This document shows positions 1 to 9,500 of a stretch of 17,863 nt of DNA, piece after piece. Under the pieces are notes generated by a model. That model saw nothing but the letters and a program-made list of their open reading frames with translations, ran no database searches and had not been told where the DNA came from. Every line of letters begins with the position of its first letter. Positions within the stretch are counted from its first letter, which is position 1. Source of the DNA: Candidatus Poribacteria bacterium WGA-3G (lineage in GTDB: Bacteria > Poribacteria > WGA-4E > WGA-3G); the NCBI GenBank assembly GCA_000406005.1, contig ASZN01000064.1:1-17863 (forward strand), written 5' to 3'. A program made the position numbers and the translations under genes.

Positions 1-95
1 CAACCTCCCTCTCCTCGGCAAAGAACAGAAAATTGGGAACAGACAACTGATTGTCTTTACGGTCAGAAAAGCCGTCAATCCGTAGAATCTTCTTG
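1..95. repeat. 95-bp perfect inverted repeat, left copy
   Basis: The reverse complement of 1-95 matches 10440-10534 base for base. The match ends at 96 (G, which reads C on the minus strand, against T at 10439) and is open-ended at the window edge. It codes for KKILRIDGFSDRKDNQ and onward, in the same frame in both copies. Confidence 0.97.
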
Positions 96-337
96 GGATC
101 ATCCTTGTCTCCTTTATCCAAGCACTCAAAGAGACCACCATTCAAAAACGGAATTGTTTCAAAGTGTCGCAGTGCCTTATCTGAATCCGCGAAATACGCT
201 TCATAGCGATAGAGTGATGTGATATTGTAGTGCTGTCGTCCTTTACCGCGAAATTTCCGGCTATCGGATTTCTCGGCAGTGTTCATCTCCTAATTGAGGG
301 TCGCAAAGAAGAGGTTTTGGAGAATCGCCTTGTAGGC
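1..337 (-). pseudogene. Eco57I-type N6-adenine DNA methyltransferase, internal fragment with nonsense codon
   Basis: Read on the minus strand from 337, the frame gives AYKAILQNLFFATLN, then a TAG at 292-290, then EMNTAEKS and about 90 further codons to the window edge. Both AYKAILQNLFFATLN and the later PFLNGGLFECLD are typical of the middle of Eco57I-class adenine methyltransferases. From family memory the stop stands where Gln (CAG) is expected (LNQEMN), so it looks like a CAG-to-TAG mutation. No catalytic motif lies in this piece: motifs X, I and IV would follow beyond position 1. The last 32 codons are identical in DNA and frame to 10440-10534 of the large fusion gene. Translation could restart at ATG 286, which has AGGAG just before it. 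The 5' part of the gene is missing; the frame abuts the helicase fragment at about 340. An unbroken gene is unlikely unless the stop is a sequencing error. Confidence 0.8.
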
Positions 338-812
338 TGAGCCGTTCGAGTAGGTCGCGCGTCTGGCGGTTGTCCTGCTTTGCCCAGTCGGTAAAAGTGC
401 GTTGCGCATCTGCAAGCGTCTTTTTCAGGCTATCAATACCAAACGGTTTACCAGCGAAAGCATCATCTCTGCCTTCGGTAAGGAAATATATCTGGTTGCG
501 GAGATCCTTCAGATTGTTGTTAACAGGCGTAGCGGAGAGTAACAGCACTTTGGTTTTGATACCGCTCTGGATAATATCTTCCATTAAACGTTGGTAGCGG
601 CTCTTGCGAATCAAATTGCCGTCTTCATCTTTTTTCCCCGGTGTGTTATTGCGAAAATTATGTGATTCATCAATGACAACCAAATCGTAGTTACCCCAAT
701 TGATGGTTTCAAGCTCAATGTCGCCTGACTTCCCGCTATCACGACTCAAATCGGTGTGTGACAGGACTGTGTATGCAAAGCGATCTTTTCGACTAATTCT
801 TCGTCGTTCCAC
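261..812 (-). pseudogene. SNF2-type helicase, internal fragment (motifs II and III only)
   Basis: The frame carries NYDLVVIDESHNFRNN (motif II, DESH) followed by LLLSATPVNNNLKDLRNQI (motif III). This is the middle of the first RecA-like lobe of SNF2/ERCC4-class helicases, which would hydrolyse ATP to translocate on DNA. The Walker A motif and the whole second lobe are absent. Recognisable helicase sequence runs from about 785 to about 340. The first nine or so codons come from reading the upstream PLD gene in a shifted frame, and the last 25 from the methyltransferase fragment in a shifted frame. The GTG at 812 is therefore not a real start. Two deletions best explain the structure: one removed Walker A and fused this piece to the PLD domain, and one removed motifs IV-VI and fused it to the methyltransferase. 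It cannot encode an active helicase. Confidence 0.8.
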
Positions 813-1351
813 ATTTCATCGAACCACGTCTTTAGGTCGGTGCGATCTCGGTTGCTATCCACCTCCAGATTAAGTTCAATATTATTCTCTGTTGAACTCA
901 TTCCGAGTCCGCGCACGGTAAAATTGGAACTTCCGACGATGGCATCTTCCACGCCATTGTTAGCGATGTGATACATTTTCGCATGCATCAGATTAGATTT
1001 ACGAATGGAGCGAATTTGCACTTTTTCGCGAATCCACGCGGCACACTCCTTAGCAACCCAATTTTGTTTCAGACGGTCATCGAATTTCAAACCTTCGTCT
1101 TCACCCTCAATTTTGTAGGCTTTCTTGTCCGTCTTTTCTGGCTCAAGACTTTTTATAAAACGGGGTTCACCAAATAGAAATCGGAGCTCTTTGATTTCTG
1201 TGAGCGATTCTTTGAGGGCTTGAAAGGCATGGATTGTGAAATAGGCGGAAACAATTGAAAGGGATGAGTCTTCTTCGATTTTGGACTTTAGAAAATCACC
1301 AACACTTCCACGCTTGTGATTGTCTCGGATGCTGGATTTAATATCTGACAT
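746..1351 (-). pseudogene. Phospholipase-D-like N-terminal domain of a PLD-helicase, frameshifted
   Basis: The 201-aa frame shows a PLD-type half site: HAK at residues 123-125 and, 15 residues on, GSSNFT at 140-145. This is the HxK...GSxN signature of the nuclease-like PLD domain found at the N-terminus of many restriction-associated SNF2 helicases. The natural protein, known from such fusions, would continue into the helicase and reach about 1000 residues. Here the sequence diverges after DEMWNDEELVEKI (near 784) into a short out-of-frame tail, while the helicase sequence resumes in another frame. The ATG at 1351 starts MSDIKSSIRD, a plausible native start, although no clear ribosome binding site precedes it. 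The domain itself looks intact and might still fold, but the gene is broken. It diverges from the operon that starts at 1630. Confidence 0.75.
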
Positions 1352-1546
1352 AGTTAACTTGATTCTAAACGTTTTTCTGTAATGATTTAAGATTCAAAGG
1401 TGTCACGGTTCATAAACCACTGTGACCGGAAGAACGGAGAATACGATTGTGCATAAGGCATTCGTCGGATTTGTATTGCTGAACCGATGTTAATTATACA
1501 ACATCCGCAAAAAATTATCAAGAATTCGCATTCTGCCCATTTTTAA

Positions 1547-1576
1547 TTGACAAATTTTTAACATTTGTGGTATGAT
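1547..1576 (+). promoter_or_regulatory. Sigma-70 promoter of the helicase operon
   Basis: A perfect -35 box TTGACA (1547-1552) is followed after 18 bp by TATGAT (1571-1576), one base from the consensus -10. Transcription would start near 1583, about 45 bp before the first gene. It lies in an AT-rich stretch between the divergent pseudogene (start 1351) and the operon. No other convincing promoter is visible inside the operon, so it probably serves all five genes. Confidence 0.75.
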
Positions 1577-1629
1577 AGGGACATAATTGAGACTGCCCGC
1601 AAACCCTTTAACCCGCGGAATAAGTGATT

Positions 1630-3600
1630 ATGGTAACGTATGAACAGTGGAATAAGGCAATTATCTCCTACTTTTTTGAAGACTGTGAGCCAGGTGAGAT
1701 TGTTTTTTTACAAACAGATGCTAATACACTTCTCGAAATTGCTGAGAAATTCAAATTCAATGTAGCAGATGCTGATAAGGCTGCTGATAGTTTGACAGAA
1801 GCTGTGCGGGACGAAGTTGTTTACAGCGGTTCAGTTGACTTCTGGAAAATAAATCCAACCCAAATTTTTCGGCAAGGGAACCGTTCCGCAGAAGAACCGT
1901 CTCAGGTTGCTTTCCTCGCGCTTACAGTGCTTGCCGCGAGTCTAATGGACTCGGAAGGTTCCATTGCTTCTAATAATTACTATATTCGTCTCAATGAGTT
2001 ATTGTTTGGGCAGTCCGTTAAAGGGGCACCACAAGGTTTTAATCGCCTTCAATTTGAAGAATTTTGGAAACATCTTGAAAGATGGTTACGCGATAAGCAT
2101 GATGTTTTACTTTATTTAACTGAGGGTGCTTCAAAGCGCAGGTACGTTTGGTACCCTATTTCGCAATGCCTGATTAGCAAACACGATCAATGGTACATCT
2201 ACTGTTTTTTTCATGATCACAAATTAACACCATTTTCAGACTTTTCGGATGACCAACTTGAGAAAGTGTTTGTCCGCTGGTTACAAGCATCCAATTTAAC
2301 TAAAATCAAACGTTATTTTTCTAATAGCTCCTACAAGACATCAATTCTCAATCAAGTTAGATCGCTGCTAATAAATTGGAATGGTGAAATTCCACCTGAA
2401 CTGTCTCAAGGAACACAAGGAACAACGCAGGCAACTGCTGCTATAAACGTTGAACTCCGATTTGACTCAGATAACAATGTGGAAATTCGCTATTGGTTCC
2501 GGAGGCGTGGGAGAGATGAAATAAACTGTAAAACCAATCCTCTAGGCATTCAGAACCTCCAACCCTCGCACTTAGAAAAATGGTTCCGACCAGTTATTGA
2601 TGACAGAGGCAAATTTTGGGAATTGCCAAATCGCTTGCGATTACAAACGGATGAGCCCAATCCAATAATTTACACACTAAGTATTCCCGATATCTGGATT
2701 TTTCGAGAAGACCCTGAACGGGACAGTGGTTGGCTTTCTCAACGAAACATGCGACTGTATGAAGACCACTTAATAGTATTTCGCAAGAGACTTGTTAACC
2801 AAGTCATAGATTGTTTAAGGCAAACCTGTGAACAAGAATTTGAAGAATCCAGTCCTATCTACGTTGATGGAAGAGAAAATGATTGGTTGTACCTGCAAGT
2901 TGAACCCACCAAATTTGTATCTTTTTCCGAGCAGGATCTCTGGAAACTTTCTGTCGTCCCGAGCGAACGGATAAATCTTATTGGTGGACTATCTATCAAA
3001 AATCAAGATGGTCGCAAGGATTACCTTGATTTCTGCCTTCCCACCGTTTACGTTCCCGATCTTGGACTTCCTAATGAAGAGTTTTTGTCGGTTGGTGATA
3101 AGGCTTTTCCTGTTCATGATGACCGACTTGTCCGGCTGGATAACGCGCTGGAACCAGGCTTTCATCCCCTTAGCTATGGGAAACAATCAAGAGAATTGCG
3201 GGTTATATCTCCCGAATGCTCGTTGAAACATCATAACCGAACTTTAATTGTCTCTATATTTGAAGATAAAGGATCAATGCCTACTTATACTGTAAAAGAA
3301 ATCCCGGAAATTTTAGAGGGATCTGGGATATGTCTCACTGGCGCGAAGATTTTCGGAGATATCCCACCACCTCCGCCATCAGACAAATTTTTCAAAGTTC
3401 CCGCGCATCTCATCTCGTCAGTTGTGAAAGTAGCAATCGACTTCAAGAACGGAAATACCTCTGTGCCAGATTGGTTTGACGAAGCAATTGAATACTTGGA
3501 ACAGAACGTAGGTATCCAAGCCATAGTTGAAAAAAAGTTGAATCTTTATCACGAAACGGCTTTGTCTTACGTAGAACTCCTCAAACAAATAGGTAAGTAA
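1630..3600 (+). CDS. Uncharacterised 656-aa protein, first gene of helicase operon
   Basis: I do not recognise the family. The protein has no signal peptide, no P-loop and no obvious nuclease motif. The N-terminal 80 or so residues are helical and could be a small winged-helix or adaptor domain. Residues about 90-110 (VAFLALTVLAASLM) form a hydrophobic helix, more likely a buried core helix than a membrane span. The middle (about 270-500) looks beta-rich, with many aromatic and charged residues. A five-proline run sits at 579-583, before a final helical segment. Size, cytosolic character and lead position suggest a structural or target-recognition partner of the helicase encoded downstream; this is inference. 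ATG 1630 is preferred over GTG 1624 because the only purine-rich stretch (GGA at 1617-1619) is too close to the GTG. The next gene starts 2 nt after the stop. Confidence 0.85.
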   Translation: MVTYEQWNKAIISYFFEDCEPGEIVFLQTDANTLLEIAEKFKFNVADADKAADSLTEAVRDEVVYSGSVDFWKINPTQIFRQGNRSAEEPSQVAFLALTVLAASLMDSEGSIASNNYYIRLNELLFGQSVKGAPQGFNRLQFEEFWKHLERWLRDKHDVLLYLTEGASKRRYVWYPISQCLISKHDQWYIYCFFHDHKLTPFSDFSDDQLEKVFVRWLQASNLTKIKRYFSNSSYKTSILNQVRSLLINWNGEIPPELSQGTQGTTQATAAINVELRFDSDNNVEIRYWFRRRGRDEINCKTNPLGIQNLQPSHLEKWFRPVIDDRGKFWELPNRLRLQTDEPNPIIYTLSIPDIWIFREDPERDSGWLSQRNMRLYEDHLIVFRKRLVNQVIDCLRQTCEQEFEESSPIYVDGRENDWLYLQVEPTKFVSFSEQDLWKLSVVPSERINLIGGLSIKNQDGRKDYLDFCLPTVYVPDLGLPNEEFLSVGDKAFPVHDDRLVRLDNALEPGFHPLSYGKQSRELRVISPECSLKHHNRTLIVSIFEDKGSMPTYTVKEIPEILEGSGICLTGAKIFGDIPPPPPSDKFFKVPAHLISSVVKVAIDFKNGNTSVPDWFDEAIEYLEQNVGIQAIVEKKLNLYHETALSYVELLKQIGK

Positions 3601-3602
3601 AT

Positions 3603-5657
3603 ATGGAACGGAAATCTTACCCAGAAGCGAAGCGAAGAATTATAATAAAGTTAAGCACAGCAGATTTTGTCAGATTCTTGGAAGAAGTAACAGATCAGAA
3701 AGGCAAACTGTTTATACAAAATCGACTACTTCAACGTAGAGTCCCTGGATTTCGAGACGGGCGTGCCCCACTCACACGAACAGTTCCGCAGTTGATTACT
3801 AAACTAAAAAGCGAACCGGAGCTTACGAATCCCGATTCTGTTGCCTGGAATTCTTTTGCGGATATTTGGATGTACTGGGTTAAATCGCACCAAGAATTAG
3901 ATAATGCTCTAACTGCCTTCAACAATGGAGGAGACTTTGATGAGAACCACAATTGTATAAAGCCGCCGAATAGCGAGTTGGATATTGAGTGTTTCAAGTT
4001 TTTGTTAGAAGCAAGTCGCAATACTGCGATTCATCAGGAGGTAGTTAATCGTTTTTATGAATATGGTTACTTTAATGAAGATGAGCGGATCCAAAATTTA
4101 ATTAACCAAATGCCTTCATGTGAGGAAATTGAACAGAGAGAACAATTAGCAGAACTCCCAGATAAGGTTGATGAACTGTTTCAGGCTATTGATAGATTAT
4201 CTCAAGATATTACAGATATTAATTCGCGGATTTCTGCCATGGAATCTCCGAATGGATTGGAGCAAGAACTTACTGAACAAATAGCAAAGGCGCGTCAGGA
4301 CTTTGATACAGGACTTCAAAACCTTGAGCAAACAATCATAGACAAGCACAATCAGTTTGATAATCAGATCTCCAGTATAGAGTCGCGTTTTACCCAATTG
4401 GTTGATTTGATGAATCGGATTAGTTCACTTGAATCAAGCTTCTCTGAACTTCAGGGATCAATCAATTCATTTGAGAACAAACTCACTGAAATTCAATCCC
4501 TTAATGTACAAGAAATTAGTCAATTGGTAGACCAGAGAGTGCCAGATGGGATCAAGCAGTTAGATTCGAGAATCTTGGAGGAAATTGGAACCCTGGAAGC
4601 AAAACTTAATGCAGTAGAGAACACAATTTCCGAAATTAAATCGAAAATGACTGATGAACCGAGAATCACCGTTCAAGCTCTGAAACTGGCAGAATGGTAC
4701 AAGACTGAATTAAAAGGAAAAACAGAACGCTACAGAAATGAAAACGACTATTTGGGAGATTTCTGTTATCGTCTACGACGATTTGGTGTAACGGATTCCA
4801 AAGATGAAGAAACGGCGGCAGCTATTCATATAGCGTTGAAAGCCTTTCCTGCGATTGAGATTGCCGATCCTCGAATAATTAAAGTTTGGGAATTAATGTG
4901 CGACAACCATTTCTACGACATAACAATCAATGTAGAAATGGGATGGCTTGGATTACAAGATTGGTTTCCGGAACTTTTTGCCGAAGAGTGCTTTGGAATA
5001 AGGCTAGAACGAGTTGAATTGGAAGTTTCAATTGAGAAAATGCTTGAAGTCGGAGATATGCCATGGGTAATATGTTTTTGCAATTGTGACAAATCATTTC
5101 CGGAGGCTTATCTGCCTGGTTTTCTGGACTGGGTTAACAGTTTTCATAAAGGTTTTATTAAAGTATTTCTGATCCGTTGTTCTGGAACAAATCGCTGCCA
5201 GACAAATGAAGACTTTTATGAACGTGTAGCACGCTTACCCAAACCAAAGAATCCACACCCTCTTAGGTCGCCGAACTTGAAACCTTCAAGGATCCCTCTG
5301 ACACTATCCGAATGGAAATTTTGGTGCCAACCGAATTCTGAATCCGACTCTCAATGCGAAAAATATCACGATTTTTTACAAGAACTCAGATTAACTGTTG
5401 AAAAATTAACTGTTGAAAATAGAGGTTTTCAAATTCCGATAAATCTTCTCCAAGAAATTCAACGTTATCTCCAATTGTCACATAATATTATGGCAGTGGA
5501 TCGAGCATTTGATTGGGCATTGACCTTGCGTCTATTACCGTGGATTGGAAATCAACATAGGTTGATTGATGCAGTGTTAAATCTGGTTAATAACGGACAT
5601 GAAGAATTACCTCGTTTCCAAGAAGAATTGCAAATAGCACGCGAGACTGATAAATGA
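3603..5657 (+). CDS. Uncharacterised 684-aa coiled-coil protein
   Basis: No family recognised. Three zones are visible. Residues 1-172 are basic and helical, starting with repeated Lys/Arg and containing RRIIIKLSTADFVRFLEEV. Residues about 173-350 are a long heptad-like coiled coil, with repeated D/E-L-x-x-x-I-x-x-L patterns such as DELFQAIDRLSQDI. Residues about 351-684 form a globular C-terminal domain rich in Trp, Cys and Phe (for example MPWVICFCNCDKSF), with no Walker or nuclease motif that I can see. The coiled coil suggests self-assembly or a long spacer between two functional heads, as in SMC-like or sensor proteins, but the ATPase head is lacking. It starts 2 nt after the previous stop and its own stop overlaps the next start (ATGA at 5654-5657), so it is translationally coupled and probably made in a fixed ratio with its neighbours. 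Confidence 0.87.
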   Translation: MERKSYPEAKRRIIIKLSTADFVRFLEEVTDQKGKLFIQNRLLQRRVPGFRDGRAPLTRTVPQLITKLKSEPELTNPDSVAWNSFADIWMYWVKSHQELDNALTAFNNGGDFDENHNCIKPPNSELDIECFKFLLEASRNTAIHQEVVNRFYEYGYFNEDERIQNLINQMPSCEEIEQREQLAELPDKVDELFQAIDRLSQDITDINSRISAMESPNGLEQELTEQIAKARQDFDTGLQNLEQTIIDKHNQFDNQISSIESRFTQLVDLMNRISSLESSFSELQGSINSFENKLTEIQSLNVQEISQLVDQRVPDGIKQLDSRILEEIGTLEAKLNAVENTISEIKSKMTDEPRITVQALKLAEWYKTELKGKTERYRNENDYLGDFCYRLRRFGVTDSKDEETAAAIHIALKAFPAIEIADPRIIKVWELMCDNHFYDITINVEMGWLGLQDWFPELFAEECFGIRLERVELEVSIEKMLEVGDMPWVICFCNCDKSFPEAYLPGFLDWVNSFHKGFIKVFLIRCSGTNRCQTNEDFYERVARLPKPKNPHPLRSPNLKPSRIPLTLSEWKFWCQPNSESDSQCEKYHDFLQELRLTVEKLTVENRGFQIPINLLQEIQRYLQLSHNIMAVDRAFDWALTLRLLPWIGNQHRLIDAVLNLVNNGHEELPRFQEELQIARETDK

Positions 5658-6541
5658 ATCAAGTAGAAACAAACGTCTTTGACAGACTGCTCTACTACCT
5701 ATCACATATAGGAGGATTGAGCTGGGAGGAGTTCAAACAAGCAATCAAACGATTGACGAGAGATAGCCCAGATTTCAAAGCATCCACTTACCTCATATCT
5801 CTTGCACGTTTAGGACACCTTGATTATGACCCGATGAAGTTGTCCTATGTTACTATTGCTCCTGCTGTTCTTGTGGAAACAGAGGTAGAAGATCGGTATG
5901 TTCTGGTGGGTAGTCGAGTGCCGGGCTTTCTTGAAGAAGTTAATAGATGTGTTCTTGGTAATGATGGACAATTGCGGTCAATCCCTGAAAAATATGCGCC
6001 GATGACTATTGTGCTAAGTGAATTAACGGAGAAAGCCATTTCGTCTCTTAGCAATTTAGGTATTCATATTAGTTGGGAATTTTCAGTGAAACTATCATAT
6101 ATACTGCCGCGTCCACGGCTCATGAATACCCAAACCGAACGATCTTTTGTAGCTAATTTGGAAAAAAAGTTTAACCCTACTACGCTTGATTATGAATTAG
6201 TGGGTCATGGAGAAAGATCAGATGGACTTTATCAAATTTCACAATATGGTCCAGACGTTTACGTTTTAAAGACTGGGCACAACCAACGAAGAGTTCCACG
6301 CGATTGGGCAGAGTGGAATGTGCTTGCCGGAACTCCAGGACTCATTTCTTATATGGAAAAATTTCAAACATGGCGAGTAAACAGCAAATTGCTCGTGCCG
6401 CTAATTGTAGATCGATGTGCAACGCTTTGTTCAGGCTATCCACCAAAGTTAACGAGCAAATTTGTTTGCTACTCCGATGTACCAGTTGATATTGCAAAAC
6501 GATTGACAAAATCACTTTATCAAGGTTGGGAGGCTATTTAA
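5654..6541 (+). CDS. Uncharacterised 295-aa protein with possible winged-helix N-terminus
   Basis: No family recognised. Residues about 10-60 (starting LLYYLSHIGGLSWEEF and ending LARLGHLDYD) have the pattern of a helical winged-helix-like domain, followed by a short beta region (YVTIAPAVLVET). The rest is mixed alpha/beta with conserved-looking Trp, Arg and Tyr (RRVPRDWAEWNVL) and no catalytic signature. It may bind DNA or bridge the coiled-coil protein to the helicase; this is inference from position. The start is the ATG in the ATGA overlap with the previous stop. Its own TAA (6539-6541) overlaps the helicase ATG by one base (TAATG), and its last codons carry the helicase ribosome binding site, so the four genes form a tight translational unit. 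Confidence 0.85.
   Translation: MNQVETNVFDRLLYYLSHIGGLSWEEFKQAIKRLTRDSPDFKASTYLISLARLGHLDYDPMKLSYVTIAPAVLVETEVEDRYVLVGSRVPGFLEEVNRCVLGNDGQLRSIPEKYAPMTIVLSELTEKAISSLSNLGIHISWEFSVKLSYILPRPRLMNTQTERSFVANLEKKFNPTTLDYELVGHGERSDGLYQISQYGPDVYVLKTGHNQRRVPRDWAEWNVLAGTPGLISYMEKFQTWRVNSKLLVPLIVDRCATLCSGYPPKLTSKFVCYSDVPVDIAKRLTKSLYQGWEAI
6528..6533 (+). promoter_or_regulatory. Ribosome binding site GGGAGG that fixes the helicase start
   Basis: GGGAGG lies 7 nt before ATG 6541, an ideal spacing. It excludes the in-frame TTG at 6526, which overlaps the site itself. Confidence 0.8.
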
Positions 6542-9500
6542 TGTCAGATCCTTTTGAAATTTACGAATTGCTTTGTGATACCTACATCCGCTACATACAA
6601 ACGATTATGGGCTTTAACAGTGAGAAGTTAGAAGAAGAAAGAGATAAGTTATTACGGGAAAAAGGGTTGCTTTTTCAAGAACCCCGCTTTGAACCCATAT
6701 TTCCATATCCATCTTCAAAAAAAACGTTATCAGATTTGTGTGTAGATTTAAAACTACCCACCGAACTTGGCGAATTCCTCGCAGCAGGAGGTAAAGAGGG
6801 GCTTGCCCCAATAGATCGCGCACTCTATAAACATCAAGAAGAAGCGATTAAAGCATCAGTTACTGATGGTAAGGATGTCGTCGTTACAACTGGCACAGGT
6901 TCTGGAAAGACAGAATGCTTTTTACTGCCAATTTTCAGTTATCTTATCCAGGAGTCCCAAAACTGGGACGTTTACGGAGGAAGGAATTCAGAACATCCGT
7001 GGTGGCAAACTCAGCAGAAGCGTGTTCCACAGCGTGAGAAGGAAAATCGCCCTGCTGCTATCCGAGCGTTAATTCTATATCCGCTCAATGCACTTGTGGA
7101 AGACCAGCTCATGCGGCTTCGACGCGCTTGTGATAGTCCAGAAGCACGTCAATGGCTTGCCGACAACAGAGGCGATAACCGGTTCTACTTTGGTCGCTAT
7201 ACCGGTTTGACACCAGTACCAGGTCAAGAAAAAAATAAAAAAAAGACAAACCCAAACATTCAAAGATTACGGAATCAACTTAATAAACTACAAAAACAAG
7301 CCGAAAAAGCTAGGGACAATGATGAAACGCGTTATTTTTTTTCTTCCACCGATCCTGACGCGTCTGAGATGTGGTCTCGTTGGGACATGCAAGACCATCC
7401 ACCTGATATCCTAATCACAAACTATTCAATGCTGAATATCATGCTCACCCGCGACTTAGAGCAACCGATCTTTGAAAAAACCAAAGAATGGCTGGAAAAA
7501 CCGGATAGTGTTTTTCACCTTGTTGTTGATGAATTGCATTCGTACCGCGGCACAGCAGGTTCAGAAGTAGCTTACTTGCTTCGGACGCTATTTAACCGTC
7601 TAAACCTTGATCCTGATTCGCCAAAACTACGTATTATTGCATCAAGTGCTTCCCTTGAAGGCGATGAAGGCCGCGCATACCTCCGCCAGTTTTTTGCGCG
7701 AGGAAAAGAGTTCAAAATTATTGGTTCTCCTCTACATCCTGATAAAAATGCCACACTTCAGAATTGTCTCAAACATGCAAAACACTTTGAAACATTTAAC
7801 AAGGATGCTGATCCCTCTCATTTAGACCAGGTTTCAAAAAACATCGTCAAAGATTCGGTAGCGGAACTCTGCAACCATAATGGTAAGTTGCATGCCTCAA
7901 CGATTGAAGAAATGTGTAAGAAAGCAAATAAAATTGCTTCAACACCGATATCCGCAGATGTAATACATGGACTTATCCGCTATCTAATTCAACAGAAAGA
8001 GGATTCAAATTCTGGAAGAGCTTTGCTGCCGTTGCGTGTGCATTATTTTTTTAAAAATTTTGAAGGTTTGTGGGCATGCAGCAATTCAAATTGTCAAGGT
8101 AGGAGTGATGAAATTTCTGTCGGAAAATTGTTTGCAAATCGACGTGTTTTATGTGATGAGTGTGGTTCACGTGTTTTGGAATTGTTAACCTGTGAAACGT
8201 GCGGAGATATATTCCTTGGCGGTTACAAACAGAAGATATCTGCAGATATCCCAGGTTGGTACCTCAGCGGAGACTATCAAAATTTATCGGGTTTACCTGA
8301 AAAAGGAATTAGAGATCGGAACTATGAAACCTATGCCGTTTTTTGGCAGAAGACAGAAAAACCGGCTCAAAATAATCCTTGGATAAAAAATGGTATAGGA
8401 AGGCAATGGGCACCTGCACAGTTCTCGGCATCTGATGGGACACTTATTCCAGATGCTTCATCTAAATTTAATGTTTATTATTACAAAATTGATGATTCTA
8501 AGGAATGGTGTTCAGAAATTCCCAAGTTTTGCCCCAATTGTGGTGATTTACGGGAATACAAAGCAGAAAAAATTATCGTTAATGGCAAAGAACAAGCGTA
8601 TTCAACACTTCGTACTAGCAGAACAGGTTTACAAAAAATTATTCAAATTTTCACTCAAACCTTGCAAACAACTGTCAAAAATCAATCGGAACGGAAAACA
8701 ATTATTTTCTCTGATAGTCGGCAGGATGCTGCAAAATACGCTGTAGGAATTCAATGGTCTCATTATCAAGACATGATTCGACTCACTGCTATAGAAGCAA
8801 TGAAAAAGCAGGCAGAAGACGAGGATTTGAAAATTGTTCTTAATTTTCAAACCCCAAGACCGAATTTTAGACGTGCTATGCGTCGCCTTTACGATAAATT
8901 TCCGAATCAAGAGCAATTGCTTGAATCAATTGAGGATGCTTTCTATGACCAAAAACCTTTAACACCTGACCAAGAAAATCAACTTACAATGCTCGAAGGT
9001 AATTATCCGTTCATAGCTCTTCAAGATGACTGCTTCGATGAATTTATCAACCTGGGTATGAATCCTGGAGGCTACGGGAACAAGGTGGAAATTTCTCGGG
9101 AAAAAGGTAGGCTGAATACATGGATTGAACACAAATGGGAAGAAATCTTTGAATGGAATGAAGATCCAGTATCAAGACGACAACTGCTTGAAAAGCATCA
9201 AAGAGAACTTCTGACAGACATCGAGGCTGAACTAAAAAGAATGATAACGGAACAACTTTTATTTGCCAGAAGAGATATGGGATTAGAAGGGCTTGGACTT
9301 GCTTGGTGCGAACCGTATACTGACCTAGACAAATGGAAAATTAAGGAATTTGATGTCGCTGAAATGATGTCCGCCGTTACCAGAATCCTTGGTGAACGAA
9401 GATATACAACGATTAACCATCCGCATAACAATCAAACGAATAATCCTGCGTTTCTCCGAGATTACATCAAGAAATCTGTGGAACAACTTGGATATCCTGC

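Noticed and set aside
812..812. GTG at 812 as the start of a small helicase-like gene
   Set aside because: It lies within the PLD coding sequence in the wrong frame, and the product would lack Walker A and the second helicase lobe.
6526..6541. TTG start 15 nt upstream of the helicase ATG
   Set aside because: It overlaps the GGGAGG ribosome binding site, which is correctly spaced for ATG 6541.
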